64,000 bases of DNA from Variovorax brevis (lineage in GTDB: Bacteria; Pseudomonadota; Gammaproteobacteria; Burkholderiales; Burkholderiaceae_C), in assembly GCF_030317105.1 (NCBI RefSeq), contig NZ_JASZYG010000001.1, positions 682,001-746,000 on the forward strand. The letters are read 5' to 3'. Shown piece after piece: positions 8,343-19,294 of this stretch (position 1 is its first letter; every line of letters begins with the position of its first letter). The notes under the pieces are model-generated. The model was not told where the DNA came from. It made no database searches and saw only the letters and a program-made list of their open reading frames with translations. A program made the translations under genes and the position numbers.

Positions 8343-10007
8343 CTACTTCTTGGGCGCGCTCTGGCGCTGACGCATCGCGGCATCGACCTTTGCGTCGACG
8401 TCCCTGCGGACCTGGTCGATGCTGAAGCTTGCGGGCTTCTGGCTCGGCGGATAGGCCACGAATGTCTGCAGGAATGCAGCAGCCTTCATGGTGCCAATTT
8501 CCGTCAGATAGGCATTCTTCGCGATCCAGTCGTAGTACTGGTCCGAGACGATGTCAGCGCGCTCATAAGGATCCATGCGCAGATTGAACACCTTTGGCAC
8601 GCGCAGGCACGTGAAGGGGTTGGCCCATACTGCAAAGCCACCCGGCAATCGTTGCTCGCAAAAGACGACCTTCCAGTCGCCGTAACGCATGGCCACCAGA
8701 TCGCCGTCGTCGTTGAAGTAGTAGAACTCGTCGCGCGCGCTCTTGGGTTGCTGGCCCGTGAGGTACGGCAACTGGTTGTAGCCGTCGAGATGAACCTTGA
8801 AGCTGGTGCCGCCGGACTTGGGCGCCCACCCTTTCAACAGCCGGTCTTTCACGCCGGTGTCGCCCGCGGCCGCCATCAAGGTCGGGAACCAATCCAGGCC
8901 CGAAAACATCTCGTTGGACACTTCGCCCGCCTTGATCTTGCCCGGCCATCGCACCATCGCCGGCACGCGGAAGGCGCCTTCCCAGTTGGTGTCCTTTTCA
9001 CTACGGAACGGCGTGGTCGCCGCGTCGGGCCAGGACCATTGGTTGGGCCCGTTGTCCGTCGTGTAGATCACGATGGTGTTGTCGGCAATCTTCAGGTCGT
9101 CGATCGTCTTGAGCAGTTTGCCGACATCCAGGTCATGCTCATACATGCCGTCGGCGTACTCGTTGCCGGGCATGCCGCTCTTGCCGCGGAACTCCGCCCG
9201 CACATGGGTGAACGCATGCATGCGCGTGGTGTTCATCCACGTGAAGAAGGGCTTGCCAGCCTTCACTTGCCTTTGCATGAAGTCGATGGCAGCGGCGGTG
9301 GTTTCGTCGTCGATGGTCTCCATGCGCTTGGTGGTCAAGGGGCCCGTGTCCTGGATCTTGCCGTCGGCGAACGAGTGCAGCACCCCGCGCGGCGAAAAGC
9401 CCTTGACGAAGGGGTCGTTCTTGTCCTTGGGCCAGTAGTCGCGTTGCGGCTCTTCCTCGGCGTTCAGGTGGTACAGATTGCCGAAGAATTCATCGAAACC
9501 GTGGTTGGTCGGCAGGTACTCGTCCTTGTCGCCCAGGTGGTTCTTGCCGAATTGACCGGTGGAGTAACCCAAGCCCTTGAGCGCCTGCGCAATCGTGATG
9601 TCGCCCTTTTGCAATCCCACCGGCGCGCCGGGCACGCCGACTTTCGAGAGGCCGGTGCGCAAAGGCGACTGCCCCGTGATGAAAGTGGACCGGCCGGCCG
9701 TGCAGCTGTTCTCCGCGTAGTAGTCGGTGAACATCATCCCTTCCTTGGCGATGCGGTCGATGTTGGGCGTCTTGTAGCCCATCACACCCATCGAGTAGGC
9801 GCTGATGTTGGTCTGACCGATGTCATCGCCGAAGATGACCAGGATGTTGGGCTTGGGCGCCTGCGTCTGTGCCTGCCCTTGCGCGGCCGGTTTGGGTTGC
9901 TGTGCCTGCGCATGGATGCTGGGGGCGAACAGCGTGCTGCACAGCACTGCGCTCGACGCCAGCACCAGCCGGCCGAGCCGGTGCATTCTTGAAAGAGACA
10001 AACTCAT
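8343..10007 (-). CDS. Secreted arylsulfatase-type sulfatase
   Basis: A 554-residue sulfatase of the alkaline-phosphatase superfamily. A Sec signal peptide (about 1-33, ending APSIHA) is followed by PNILVIFGDDIG, where D61/D62 are calcium ligands, and by the active-site motif C102-T-A-G-R106, a cysteine-type C-x-[PA]-x-R sulfatase signature. The cysteine must be converted to formylglycine; no maturase gene is in the window. The start is set by an AAGGAG ribosome site 7 bases upstream. The enzyme should release sulfate from sulfate esters in the periplasm, which fits the many sulfur-assimilation genes nearby. It heads a minus-strand run into the MoxR/Bat genes. The natural substrate cannot be told from the sequence. 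Confidence 0.9.
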   Translation of the reverse strand: MSLSLSRMHRLGRLVLASSAVLCSTLFAPSIHAQAQQPKPAAQGQAQTQAPKPNILVIFGDDIGQTNISAYSMGVMGYKTPNIDRIAKEGMMFTDYYAENSCTAGRSTFITGQSPLRTGLSKVGVPGAPVGLQKGDITIAQALKGLGYSTGQFGKNHLGDKDEYLPTNHGFDEFFGNLYHLNAEEEPQRDYWPKDKNDPFVKGFSPRGVLHSFADGKIQDTGPLTTKRMETIDDETTAAAIDFMQRQVKAGKPFFTWMNTTRMHAFTHVRAEFRGKSGMPGNEYADGMYEHDLDVGKLLKTIDDLKIADNTIVIYTTDNGPNQWSWPDAATTPFRSEKDTNWEGAFRVPAMVRWPGKIKAGEVSNEMFSGLDWFPTLMAAAGDTGVKDRLLKGWAPKSGGTSFKVHLDGYNQLPYLTGQQPKSARDEFYYFNDDGDLVAMRYGDWKVVFCEQRLPGGFAVWANPFTCLRVPKVFNLRMDPYERADIVSDQYYDWIAKNAYLTEIGTMKAAAFLQTFVAYPPSQKPASFSIDQVRRDVDAKVDAAMRQRQSAPKK

Positions 10008-10151
10008 CGACTGACTCCTTGCAAACAGTTGATGTCCGCCGACGACCCGCACCCGGACCATCGGCCACTTGCGAAGCGCTGCCCTGCGTTGGCCGGCGTC
10101 GACGCTTACCCTCAATCCCTTTGTGCAACCGGGCGGTCGCGAAACAAGCCG

Positions 10152-11177
10152 CTATGGACTCTTCGCGTCGGGGTAGATCCGCTTCCAGTCGTTCTTCATG
10201 CTGACGACGTTCCATTTCTTCTGAACGGCTTCGTCCCATGCCTTGTCGAGCTTTCCCATCGAGGAGGTGCGGTCGTAGGCGAATTCGCGCACGGCGTCGT
10301 CGTGATGAACGATCAACGCAAGTCGCCGTCCGGGTCCGCCCATCGTGTACTGGAGCATCTGCAGGTCGCCATCCGAGTTGCCGAACGCAAGGATCGGTCG
10401 CTGGCCAATGTGCGTGTAGATGCCCACGGGCTTGCCAGGGCCGTCGTCGTTGAAGGCAAAGGTGGGCTCGCGCATCAACACCGGATCCGCGTACTTCACG
10501 GTCTGCGACGAGCCCACCACCTGTTCGGGCGGAATGCCGTACACGGCCTGCGTCCACGGCCGCATGAACTCGATCGTGCCGCCCGAGACGATCCAGGTCT
10601 TGAATCCCTTGGCGCGCAGATAGGCGAGCAGTTCCAGTTGCGGCTGGTACACCATGTCGGTATAGGCACGCTTGGTAATGGGGTGTCGCGCGGTGGCGAT
10701 CCATTGGCGAATCGTCTTGTCGTAGTCGTCGGTGCTCATGCCCGCATTGGCCCGGAACAGCAACTGGAGCAAGGGCCCTTCGCCACCGGCCAGCGCCCCG
10801 CGCAGGTCATTGGCAGCCAGCGCCTTGTACACCGCGTTGTTGGCCCATTCAGGATGCTTCGGCGCTGCAGCCTTGACCTGGTCGATCATGAAGGCGAACT
10901 GCGTGTACATGGGTTGCTCGGCCCACAGCGTGCCATCGTTGTCGAAGGCGGCCACGCGCTGCTCGGGCGGCACGTAGTTGGGCGAGCCGCTGCGCGTCAC
11001 GTCTTCGACAAAGCTCACGATGGCCTGCTTGTTGGGGCCATCGACCCATGAGGGCAACGCGTCATTGCCGGTAGAAACCGACGCGCAGCCTGCAACGCTG
11101 AAGGCGACGAAGCCCGTTGCAAGCCACTGCGACGCACGGCGCCACCATGAAGTCCGAGAACCGAAACCATACGCCAT
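10152..11177 (-). CDS. HAD-family phosphatase lipoprotein
   Basis: A 341-residue protein with a lipoprotein signal (hydrophobic stretch, then VAG-C31) and a haloacid-dehalogenase fold. Motif I is D79-N-D81-G-T (AAFDNDGTLW); SGGT near residue 194 is motif II, and FGNSDGD near residue 280 carries the motif IV acidic pair. It resembles the phosphoserine-phosphatase-like PF12710 group, but with a membrane anchor, so it is probably a periplasmic phosphomonoesterase. It lies 144 bases upstream of the sulfatase on the same strand; both would release inorganic nutrients from esters. Its substrate is not known. Confidence 0.8.
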   Translation of the reverse strand: MAYGFGSRTSWWRRASQWLATGFVAFSVAGCASVSTGNDALPSWVDGPNKQAIVSFVEDVTRSGSPNYVPPEQRVAAFDNDGTLWAEQPMYTQFAFMIDQVKAAAPKHPEWANNAVYKALAANDLRGALAGGEGPLLQLLFRANAGMSTDDYDKTIRQWIATARHPITKRAYTDMVYQPQLELLAYLRAKGFKTWIVSGGTIEFMRPWTQAVYGIPPEQVVGSSQTVKYADPVLMREPTFAFNDDGPGKPVGIYTHIGQRPILAFGNSDGDLQMLQYTMGGPGRRLALIVHHDDAVREFAYDRTSSMGKLDKAWDEAVQKKWNVVSMKNDWKRIYPDAKSP

Positions 11178-11259
11178 GTCCGAAGTCCCTGCTTCAAGAT
11201 CGTTGGCTCCCTTTCATTCGGCTTTCCGCGCAAGGCATGCTGCGTGGGTTGCTGCCGGG

Positions 11260-11289
11260 AGGGTAGCTTGGCCCGGCAATGTCTGCAAC
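11260..11289 (-). promoter_or_regulatory. Possible sigma-70 promoter for HAD lipoprotein gene
   Basis: On the minus strand, TTGCAG (-35) and TACCCT (-10) are separated by 18 bases and lie about 85 bases ahead of the HAD gene, in the gap after the amino-acid permease gene. The match to consensus is moderate at best, so this is a weak call from sequence alone. Confidence 0.25.
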
Positions 11290-11334
11290 GTTGAATTGAA
11301 CCCGTCGCACTTTACAAAAGACGTAGGTGCCTCT

Positions 11335-12393
11335 TCAGATCTCGCGATAGCCCGTGGAGAGGCGACGCTCCAGCCACGCGCTGTAGCGTGACAGCCCGAA
11401 ACAAAGAACCCAATACACGAGCGCGATGAACAAGTAGCCTTCGAGGTAGAACGGCCGCCACGTCGGGTCGCCGCCCAAGGCCAGGCCCAGCGCGCCAGTG
11501 AGTTCGAAAAGACCCACCACGGTCACCAGGGACGTGTCCTTGAGCGTGCCGATCACGCTGTTCATCAGCGAAGGCACCACCATGCGCAAAGCCTGTGGCA
11601 AGACGATGTCACGCTGCACGGGCCAGCGGCCAAAGCCCAGTGCCATGGCCACTTCGGTCTGGCCGCGCGGCACGGCCTGCAAGCCGCCGCGCACGATCTC
11701 CGCGAGGTAAGCCGCCACGAAGAGCATGAGCCCCGCCAGCACGCGAACGAGCACATCCGGCTGCCAGCCCGCGGGCCACAGCAAGGGCAGCAGGAACGAG
11801 GCCATGAACAGCACGGAGATGAGCGGCACGCCGCGCACCAGTTCGATGTAGGTCGCGCACAGTGTTCGCACCGCCGGCCATCCTGAGCGACGCCCCAGCG
11901 CAAGAAGCAGCGCGAGCGGAAACGCCAGGGCCAGGCTGACGACCGCCAAGCCGATGGTGAGGGGCAAGCCACCCCAGCGGTTCGTCGGGACGTATGCAAG
12001 CCCGAACAGTCCGCCGCGCATCAGCGTGACGAACAATGCGAGCACGAAGACCCACCAGACCAGCAGGCCGGGCCGCCATGCGCCGGGCCACGCACTCAGC
12101 ATGGTCGTTGCGGCCAGCAGGCTCACCGCAATCGCCGGCCGCCACTGGTCTTCGTACGGATAGCGTCCGAAAAGGATGGGCCGCCACTTCTCCGCGATAA
12201 CGCCCCAGCATGCGCCGCCATGCTCGCTCGCCCTGCAAGCATCCGCATCGGCCCTGAACACGGCGCGCAACACGGCCCAGTCGAACGCATGCCAGGCAAG
12301 CCACGCCAGCAGCGCAATCAGGGCCAGGGTAGACATGGCGCGCAGCGGCGTACTCCACAACTCCTTGCGCCACTGGATGGCGTTCGTGTTCAT
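11335..12393 (-). CDS. aapM: Amino-acid ABC transporter permease (AapM-like)
   Basis: A 352-residue inner-membrane permease of the His/Glu/Gln/Arg polar-amino-acid type. The first half carries the long insert typical of AapM. The second half has about five helices and the EAA-type coupling loop (EVAMALGFGRWPVQRDIVLP) that contacts the ATPase. The start overlaps the aapQ stop in ATGA. Together with AapQ and AapJ it makes a general L-amino-acid importer. The gene that normally follows, the ATP-binding subunit aapP, is absent; the next gene is an unrelated phosphatase. Confidence 0.88.
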   Translation of the reverse strand: MNTNAIQWRKELWSTPLRAMSTLALIALLAWLAWHAFDWAVLRAVFRADADACRASEHGGACWGVIAEKWRPILFGRYPYEDQWRPAIAVSLLAATTMLSAWPGAWRPGLLVWWVFVLALFVTLMRGGLFGLAYVPTNRWGGLPLTIGLAVVSLALAFPLALLLALGRRSGWPAVRTLCATYIELVRGVPLISVLFMASFLLPLLWPAGWQPDVLVRVLAGLMLFVAAYLAEIVRGGLQAVPRGQTEVAMALGFGRWPVQRDIVLPQALRMVVPSLMNSVIGTLKDTSLVTVVGLFELTGALGLALGGDPTWRPFYLEGYLFIALVYWVLCFGLSRYSAWLERRLSTGYREI

Positions 12394-13379
12394 CGCCAGC
12401 CTCGCAAGGCCACGCGCGCGTTGTAGCGGTTCATCACAGCCGAAATGAGCAGCGAGAGCGCCAAGTACACGCACATGATGACGGCAATGCATTCGAAAGC
12501 GCGGCCGGTCGAATTGAGAGACGTGTTCGCGATCGACACGAGTTCGGGATAGCCCACCGCCACCGCGAGCGAAGAGTTCTTGGTGAGGCTCAGCAACTGG
12601 TTGGTGAGTGAAGGCACGATCACGCGCAGCGCTTGCGGCAGCACGACGATGCGCAGTTCCTGCATCGGCGAGAGTCCCAGCGCCTGCGCCGCCAGCACCT
12701 GCCCGCGCGACACCGACTGGATGCCGGCGCGCACGATCTCCGCCACGAAGGACGCCGTGTAGAGCGCCAGGGCCAGGACGATGGCGAGGTATTCAGGACT
12801 CAGCGCCGCACCACCGCTCACGTTGAACGACGAGCGCTCGGGCCACTCCAGATGCGTGGGCCACCAGCCACCCTCGCCGGCCACCGGCCACGGCATCGAC
12901 AGGCCGCTCTTGCTCAGCCACACACCCGGCGCCAGTTCCATCGCCTCGGTCGAGTCAGGCAACAGTTGCGTCAACGCGAAGTAGAGCATCAGCAACTGAA
13001 CCAGCAGCGGCACGTTGCGCACCGCTTCCACGTAGGCCGTGCAGATGCCTCTCACCAGCACATGCGGTGCGAGCCGACCGATGCCCAGCAGCGTGCCCAG
13101 CACCACCGCCAGAACGGCAGCCGGCAGTGCCGCTCGCACCGTGTTGATGAAGCCCGCAAGAAAGGCCCGCCAGAAGGGCTGGCTCGCATCGAAATCGAGC
13201 CAGCCTTCGCTGACCTCGAAGCCGGCAGGCTGCAGCAGGAAGTCGAAGCCCGATCGAATGCCCCGCGCCCGCAGCACCTCCAGCGCATGATGGACAAGCC
13301 AGACCGCACCGCCCGCCACGGCGGCAATCAACGCCGCTTGCAGCAACCAACCCAGCCAGACCGCGCGTCGGCTGCCCAT
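12390..13379 (-). CDS. aapQ: Amino-acid ABC transporter permease (AapQ-like)
   Basis: A 329-residue permease. An N-terminal helix (about 10-30) is followed by a periplasmic insert and a transmembrane core with the EAA loop QVLAAQALGLSPMQELRIV. It also has ELVSIANTSLNSTGRAFE, a typical sequence of this family. It pairs with AapM to form the membrane channel of a polar/general amino-acid importer. The gene starts 3 bases after the aapJ stop and its stop overlaps the aapM start. Confidence 0.88.
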   Translation of the reverse strand: MGSRRAVWLGWLLQAALIAAVAGGAVWLVHHALEVLRARGIRSGFDFLLQPAGFEVSEGWLDFDASQPFWRAFLAGFINTVRAALPAAVLAVVLGTLLGIGRLAPHVLVRGICTAYVEAVRNVPLLVQLLMLYFALTQLLPDSTEAMELAPGVWLSKSGLSMPWPVAGEGGWWPTHLEWPERSSFNVSGGAALSPEYLAIVLALALYTASFVAEIVRAGIQSVSRGQVLAAQALGLSPMQELRIVVLPQALRVIVPSLTNQLLSLTKNSSLAVAVGYPELVSIANTSLNSTGRAFECIAVIMCVYLALSLLISAVMNRYNARVALRGWR

Positions 13380-13382
13380 CGA

Positions 13383-14414
13383 TCAGCGAACCGGCGGTGC
13401 GTAGATCAGGCCGCCCTTGCTCCAGAGGTTGTTCGAGCCGCGCGGCAGCTTGAGCACCGACTTCGGTCCCACGTTGCGCTCGAACATCTCGCCATAGTTG
13501 CCTACGGCCTTGATCGAGCGATAGGCCCACTCCTTGTCGAGCCCCAGCAACTTGCCAAGGTCTTCGCTCGTGCCCAGGATCCGCTGCACCGCCGGGTCCT
13601 TGCTTGTGGCCTTCCAGGCGTCGACGTTTTCTTGCGTGATGCCGTATTCCTCCGCCTCGATGAGCGCGTTGGGCACCCACTTGACGATCGCAAACCACTC
13701 GTCGTCGCCTCGACGCACCAGCGGTGCCAAGGGTTCCTTGGAGATGAGTTCCGGCAGGATGACGTAGTCGTCCGGGTTGGGCGCTTCCTTGTTGCGCAGG
13801 CCCGCCAGCGCCGAGGTGTCGGTGGTGAAGGCTTGGCAACGACCCGCAAAGAAGGCCTTGAACGAGGCTTCGAAGCTTTCAAAGACAACCGTCTTGACCG
13901 GAATGTTCTGCGCACGGAACCAGTCCGACACGTTCTTCTCGTTGGTGGTGCCCGACTGCGTGCAGATGGTCGCATTCTTTAGCTGCTTCGCGCTCGTCAC
14001 CTTGATCTTTTTGGGCACCAGGAAGCCTTGGCCGTCGTAGTAGTTGATGGTGGTGAAGTTGAACCCCAGCGATACATCGCGCGTCAGGTTCCAGGTGGTG
14101 TTGCGCGCGAGGATGTCGACTTCGCCGGCTTGCAGGGCCGAGAAGCGCTGCTGCGAATTGAGGGGCACGAACTCCACCTTCTTGCCATCGCCGAGCACGG
14201 CCGCGGCAATGGCGCGGCAGGTGTCCACGTCCAGCCCTGACCAGTTGCCTTGCGTGTCCGGCGCAGAGAATCCTGCCACGCCGTTGGTCACTCCGCACTT
14301 GACGGCGCCGCGCTGCTTGACGGCGTCGAGCGTCTTGCCGGCAAGGGCAGGCGACATGACGGCAAAGGAAAGCGTGAGTGCCAGAGCGCCGAGCGCTGGA
14401 CGAAAGCGGGTCAT
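13383..14414 (-). CDS. aapJ: Amino-acid ABC transporter binding protein (AapJ-like)
   Basis: A 343-residue periplasmic solute-binding protein of family 3. The signal peptide ends at MSPALA-G (about residue 25). It is followed by LDAVKQRGAVKCGVTNGVAG and ARNTTWNLTRD, both characteristic of AapJ-type general L-amino-acid binding proteins. The start is supported by an AAGGAA ribosome site 6-7 bases upstream. It is the first gene of the aapJQM run. It should capture L-amino acids in the periplasm and deliver them to AapQ/AapM. Confidence 0.9.
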   Translation of the reverse strand: MTRFRPALGALALTLSFAVMSPALAGKTLDAVKQRGAVKCGVTNGVAGFSAPDTQGNWSGLDVDTCRAIAAAVLGDGKKVEFVPLNSQQRFSALQAGEVDILARNTTWNLTRDVSLGFNFTTINYYDGQGFLVPKKIKVTSAKQLKNATICTQSGTTNEKNVSDWFRAQNIPVKTVVFESFEASFKAFFAGRCQAFTTDTSALAGLRNKEAPNPDDYVILPELISKEPLAPLVRRGDDEWFAIVKWVPNALIEAEEYGITQENVDAWKATSKDPAVQRILGTSEDLGKLLGLDKEWAYRSIKAVGNYGEMFERNVGPKSVLKLPRGSNNLWSKGGLIYAPPVR

Positions 14415-14564
14415 GAATATTCCTTCAGGTTTGGGCGAACGGCAGTTTACGGGCGTCGCGCGGAACGCGCCGAAGCGGCATCGCCACAAGGTCATGGGCG
14501 AGCAGGTCGTCCGACTTGCACCACAATGGCGCCTTCTCATTTTTGACTGAAAGATTCAATAGTC

Positions 14565-14969
14565 ATGATTCGTTCCGACGACACCGGCAAACTCGTACTG
14601 CGCCTTGCAGTGGGCATCCTCGTCCTTCTCCACGGCATCGCCAAGCTGAGCTCGGGCGTGAGCGGCATCTCGGGCATGTTGGCGGCGCACGGGCTGCCCG
14701 GCGCGCTGGCCTACCTGGTGTTCATCGGCGAGATCCTGGCGCCGGTGTTGGTGATCGCCGGCATCTACACGCGGCCCGCTGCGTGGATCATGGTCATCAA
14801 CATGCTCGTGGCCGTCTGGCTGGCGCACGGCAAGGACCTGTTCGCCATCGGAAAGAACGGCGGCTGGGCGCTGGAACTGCAAGGCATGTTCCTTTTCGCC
14901 GCCGTCGCCGTGGCCTTCATGGGCGCGGGACGCTTCAGCGTGGGCGGCACCGGCGGGCGCTACAACTGA
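14565..14969 (+). CDS. DoxX family membrane protein
   Basis: A 134-residue protein with four hydrophobic segments (about 10-28, 46-64, 70-88 and 103-122) and the DoxX-type sequence LRLAVGILVLLHGIAKL near the N-terminus. DoxX proteins are small inner-membrane proteins of uncertain function, some linked to thiol or sulfur redox chemistry. It is transcribed alone, divergent from aapJ and convergent with the peptide deformylase gene 9 bases away. Confidence 0.85.
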   Translation: MIRSDDTGKLVLRLAVGILVLLHGIAKLSSGVSGISGMLAAHGLPGALAYLVFIGEILAPVLVIAGIYTRPAAWIMVINMLVAVWLAHGKDLFAIGKNGGWALELQGMFLFAAVAVAFMGAGRFSVGGTGGRYN

Positions 14970-14978
14970 GGCAAGAAC

Positions 14979-15518
14979 TCAGTCGTCTTCACTCGCATCG
15001 AGGCCTGGAAACAGGACCTCGGTGAAGCCAAAGCGCGTGAAGTCGCGCACCCGCATCGGATAGAGCTTGCCCAGCAGGTGATCGACCTCGTGCTGCACGA
15101 CCCGCGCGTGAAAGCCGCTCACCGTGCGATCGATGGGGTCGCCGTAAGGGTCGAAGCCGGTGTAGCGGATGTTGGCGAAGCGCGGCACCACGCCGCGCAG
15201 GCCCGGCACCGAAAGGCAACCTTCCCAGCCCTCTTCCTCTTCGTCCCCGACGGGCGTGATGACGGGATTGAGCAGCACGGTGCGCGGCACGATGGGCGCA
15301 TCGGGATAGCGGGGGTTGACCGTGTCGGTGCCGAAGATGACCAGTTGCTGGTCGACTCCGATTTGGGGCGCCGCGAGGCCCGCGCCATTGACCGCCAGCA
15401 TCGTCTCGAACATGTCGCGCACGAGCATGTGCAGTTCGTCGGTGTCGAATTGGGCGACCGGTTGTGCCACGCGCAACAACCTCGGGTCGCCCATCTTGAG
15501 AATTTCGCGGATAGGCAT
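14979..15518 (-). CDS. def: Peptide deformylase
   Basis: A 179-residue metalloenzyme that removes the formyl group from new N-termini. All three family motifs are present: [10 protein letters not shown] (45-54), EGCLSVP (99-105, metal ligand C101) and HEVDH (143-147, two metal histidines and the catalytic glutamate). The length is normal for a type I enzyme. It stands alone, not beside fmt as often seen; the short gap upstream leads to a lipoprotein gene on the same strand. Confidence 0.95.
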   Translation of the reverse strand: MPIREILKMGDPRLLRVAQPVAQFDTDELHMLVRDMFETMLAVNGAGLAAPQIGVDQQLVIFGTDTVNPRYPDAPIVPRTVLLNPVITPVGDEEEEGWEGCLSVPGLRGVVPRFANIRYTGFDPYGDPIDRTVSGFHARVVQHEVDHLLGKLYPMRVRDFTRFGFTEVLFPGLDASEDD

Positions 15519-15586
15519 GGGCGAATTATGAGTCGCCTGCCTCCTCCATCGCGTCTGTCATGACGCCTCGCCCGGGGAAAGGCCGC

Positions 15587-15868
15587 TCAGCGCCAGTAGC
15601 CCGGCCGGCCGTAGCCCCTGCCGCCGTAGTAGCCCCGACCGCCGCCGTAATAGCCGCCGCCCCCACCGTAATATCCGCGTCCGCCGTAGTAGGCGCCCCC
15701 GATGCCGATGCCCACGCTGACCGGCGGCGCGACCACCACCGGCGCGCCAGGCGCCGCGTACACAGTTTCCCCGTAGGCGCCATAACCCGGCGGCGCGACG
15801 ACGCAACCACCCAGAATTGAAGCCGCGCCAACGGCGCCAGCCACTGCCATCCAGCGCAGGTATTTCAT
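15587..15868 (-). CDS. Glycine/tyrosine-rich small lipoprotein
   Basis: A 93-residue protein with a lipoprotein signal (ASILGG-C22) and a C-terminal half made of GYYGG/RGYYGG-type repeats rich in glycine, tyrosine and arginine. A strong AAGGAG ribosome site sits 10 bases before the ATG. The mature part has no recognisable fold and is probably disordered and attached to the cell envelope. Proteins of this composition are common in Comamonadaceae, but their function is unknown to me. Confidence 0.72.
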   Translation of the reverse strand: MKYLRWMAVAGAVGAASILGGCVVAPPGYGAYGETVYAAPGAPVVVAPPVSVGIGIGGAYYGGRGYYGGGGGYYGGGRGYYGGRGYGRPGYWR

Positions 15869-15958
15869 GTCCAGATCTCCTTGTTCAGGATGATTTAACG
15901 GCCCCCGCGCGGGGCTGTTGACCACTGGAATGTGAAGTACCGTAAAGCCCGGTAAAAC

Positions 15959-18067
<2,109 letters not shown>

Positions 18068-18077
18068 TCATGGGTGG

Positions 18078-18103
18078 CCCGCGCACGGGAATCGGTGCGC
18101 GGG
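18078..18103 (-). other. Stem-loop between zipA and ligA
   Basis: A perfect 9-bp inverted repeat (CCCGCGCAC/GTGCGCGGG) with an 8-base loop lies in the 146-base gap between zipA and ligA. No T-run follows it on the coding strand, so it is not a standard intrinsic terminator. It may be a leader structure of ligA or a weak barrier to read-through from zipA. Confidence 0.4.
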
Positions 18104-18180
18104 TGGCTCGGGTCAATGATAGACGCCGTCCTTCGCGGGAGGCGTGGCCAGTCAGCGCGTGCGCAACACGCGCACCGCCG

Positions 18181-19278
18181 TCAGCTGAACAGTCGCCGTG
18201 CCAGCGCAGAACCCGCAGCAAGGTCGCGCGTGTCGAGCGTGTCGTACAACTGCTCGAGATCGGCGCCGATGATGTCCATCGTGGCTTCGCGCAGCAGTTG
18301 GCCGTCGCCGTCCGTGACGACACCGTCCATGTCGCGCGCCAGCCCGGAGGCGGCATCGCGCATGCGCTCGAAGGGGCGCTCGGCGCGCTCGACCTGCGGC
18401 ACGTCGAGGCTGAGCGTGAGTTCGCGGATGGCCGATTGCGTGGGGTCGTCGGCCAGCGCGGCCTGCGTGTCGAAGGACAGCCCGAGCACCGGCGGCATGC
18501 CCGCCTCGCCCGTGGGCAGCACCATGCGCCCCGGCATCATCCCGGCCACGAAGCCCAGCCGGGCGGCGGTCTGCTGGACGTAGCCCGGACTCCAGGCCGC
18601 ATGCTGCGCGCGCAGCACGAAGCTCAGTTGCGCGTCGTGCGAACTTGCGAACTGATCCAGTTCGCGTGCGCGGGCGACTTCGTCGAGCATCTCGGGAAAC
18701 TCCGGCGTGCCGTTGATGGCATCGGCAAAAGCCTGCGCCTTGACCACGAACTCGGAATACTCGATTTCGTTGAGCGCGCCCGTGCGGTTGGCCAACTGCA
18801 CGCCCGCCTGGAAGCCGCGGTAGCGCTGGCCCTGCAGAGGCTGCTCCCACTGGCCGGTGCGCTCGTTGAGGCCCTCGATGGCCACCGGCTTGCTGCCGGC
18901 ACGCCGCGTGGCGGGCATGGCGGCGAGCGCTGCATCGCCGGAGACGAGGTTGTCCAACGCAATGGGCGCGATCACGTCGATCAGCGGATCCAGCCCGCCG
19001 CGGCGCTCCACGCTGATGGCCGCCAATGCCGACGGCGCCGGCAGGTCGGGATCGAACAGCGGCTCGTGCCGCTCGTTGCCGGGCGGCGAATGCGGCTCGA
19101 TGTGAAGCACCGGCTCTTCGTTGGTGCGTTCGGTGGCGACGGGCGCTGGCCCTTCGTTCGCCTCCTGCATTTGCGGTTGGCGCGGCGTGTTGCGCCTGAA
19201 CATCCAGGCGTTGTAGCCGACGTAGGCGGCCAGCACGAGGCCGCCGAGGATGGCGAGTGCGACAGTCAAACTGCTCAT
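18181..19278 (-). CDS. zipA: Cell division protein ZipA
   Basis: A 365-residue protein with one N-terminal membrane helix (about 5-25), a long charged, proline-containing linker and a C-terminal ZipA/FtsZ-binding domain (about 210-350). ZipA tethers FtsZ filaments to the inner membrane at the division site. The topology, length and position between smc and ligA agree with ZipA of betaproteobacteria. The smc stop lies 16 bases upstream, so the genes are likely co-transcribed. Confidence 0.88.
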   Translation of the reverse strand: MSSLTVALAILGGLVLAAYVGYNAWMFRRNTPRQPQMQEANEGPAPVATERTNEEPVLHIEPHSPPGNERHEPLFDPDLPAPSALAAISVERRGGLDPLIDVIAPIALDNLVSGDAALAAMPATRRAGSKPVAIEGLNERTGQWEQPLQGQRYRGFQAGVQLANRTGALNEIEYSEFVVKAQAFADAINGTPEFPEMLDEVARARELDQFASSHDAQLSFVLRAQHAAWSPGYVQQTAARLGFVAGMMPGRMVLPTGEAGMPPVLGLSFDTQAALADDPTQSAIRELTLSLDVPQVERAERPFERMRDAASGLARDMDGVVTDGDGQLLREATMDIIGADLEQLYDTLDTRDLAAGSALARRLFS

Positions 19279-19294
19279 GCGGTTCCTCTCCCGC

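Noticed and set aside
5538..9992. Very long open frame on the plus strand (1484 codons)
   Set aside because: It runs antisense to four well-supported genes, has no recognisable domain and an arginine/histidine/glutamine-rich composition typical of GC-rich antisense frames.
18078..18103. Intrinsic terminator after zipA
   Set aside because: The stem is strong, but no T-run follows on the transcribed strand; it is kept only as a stem-loop.
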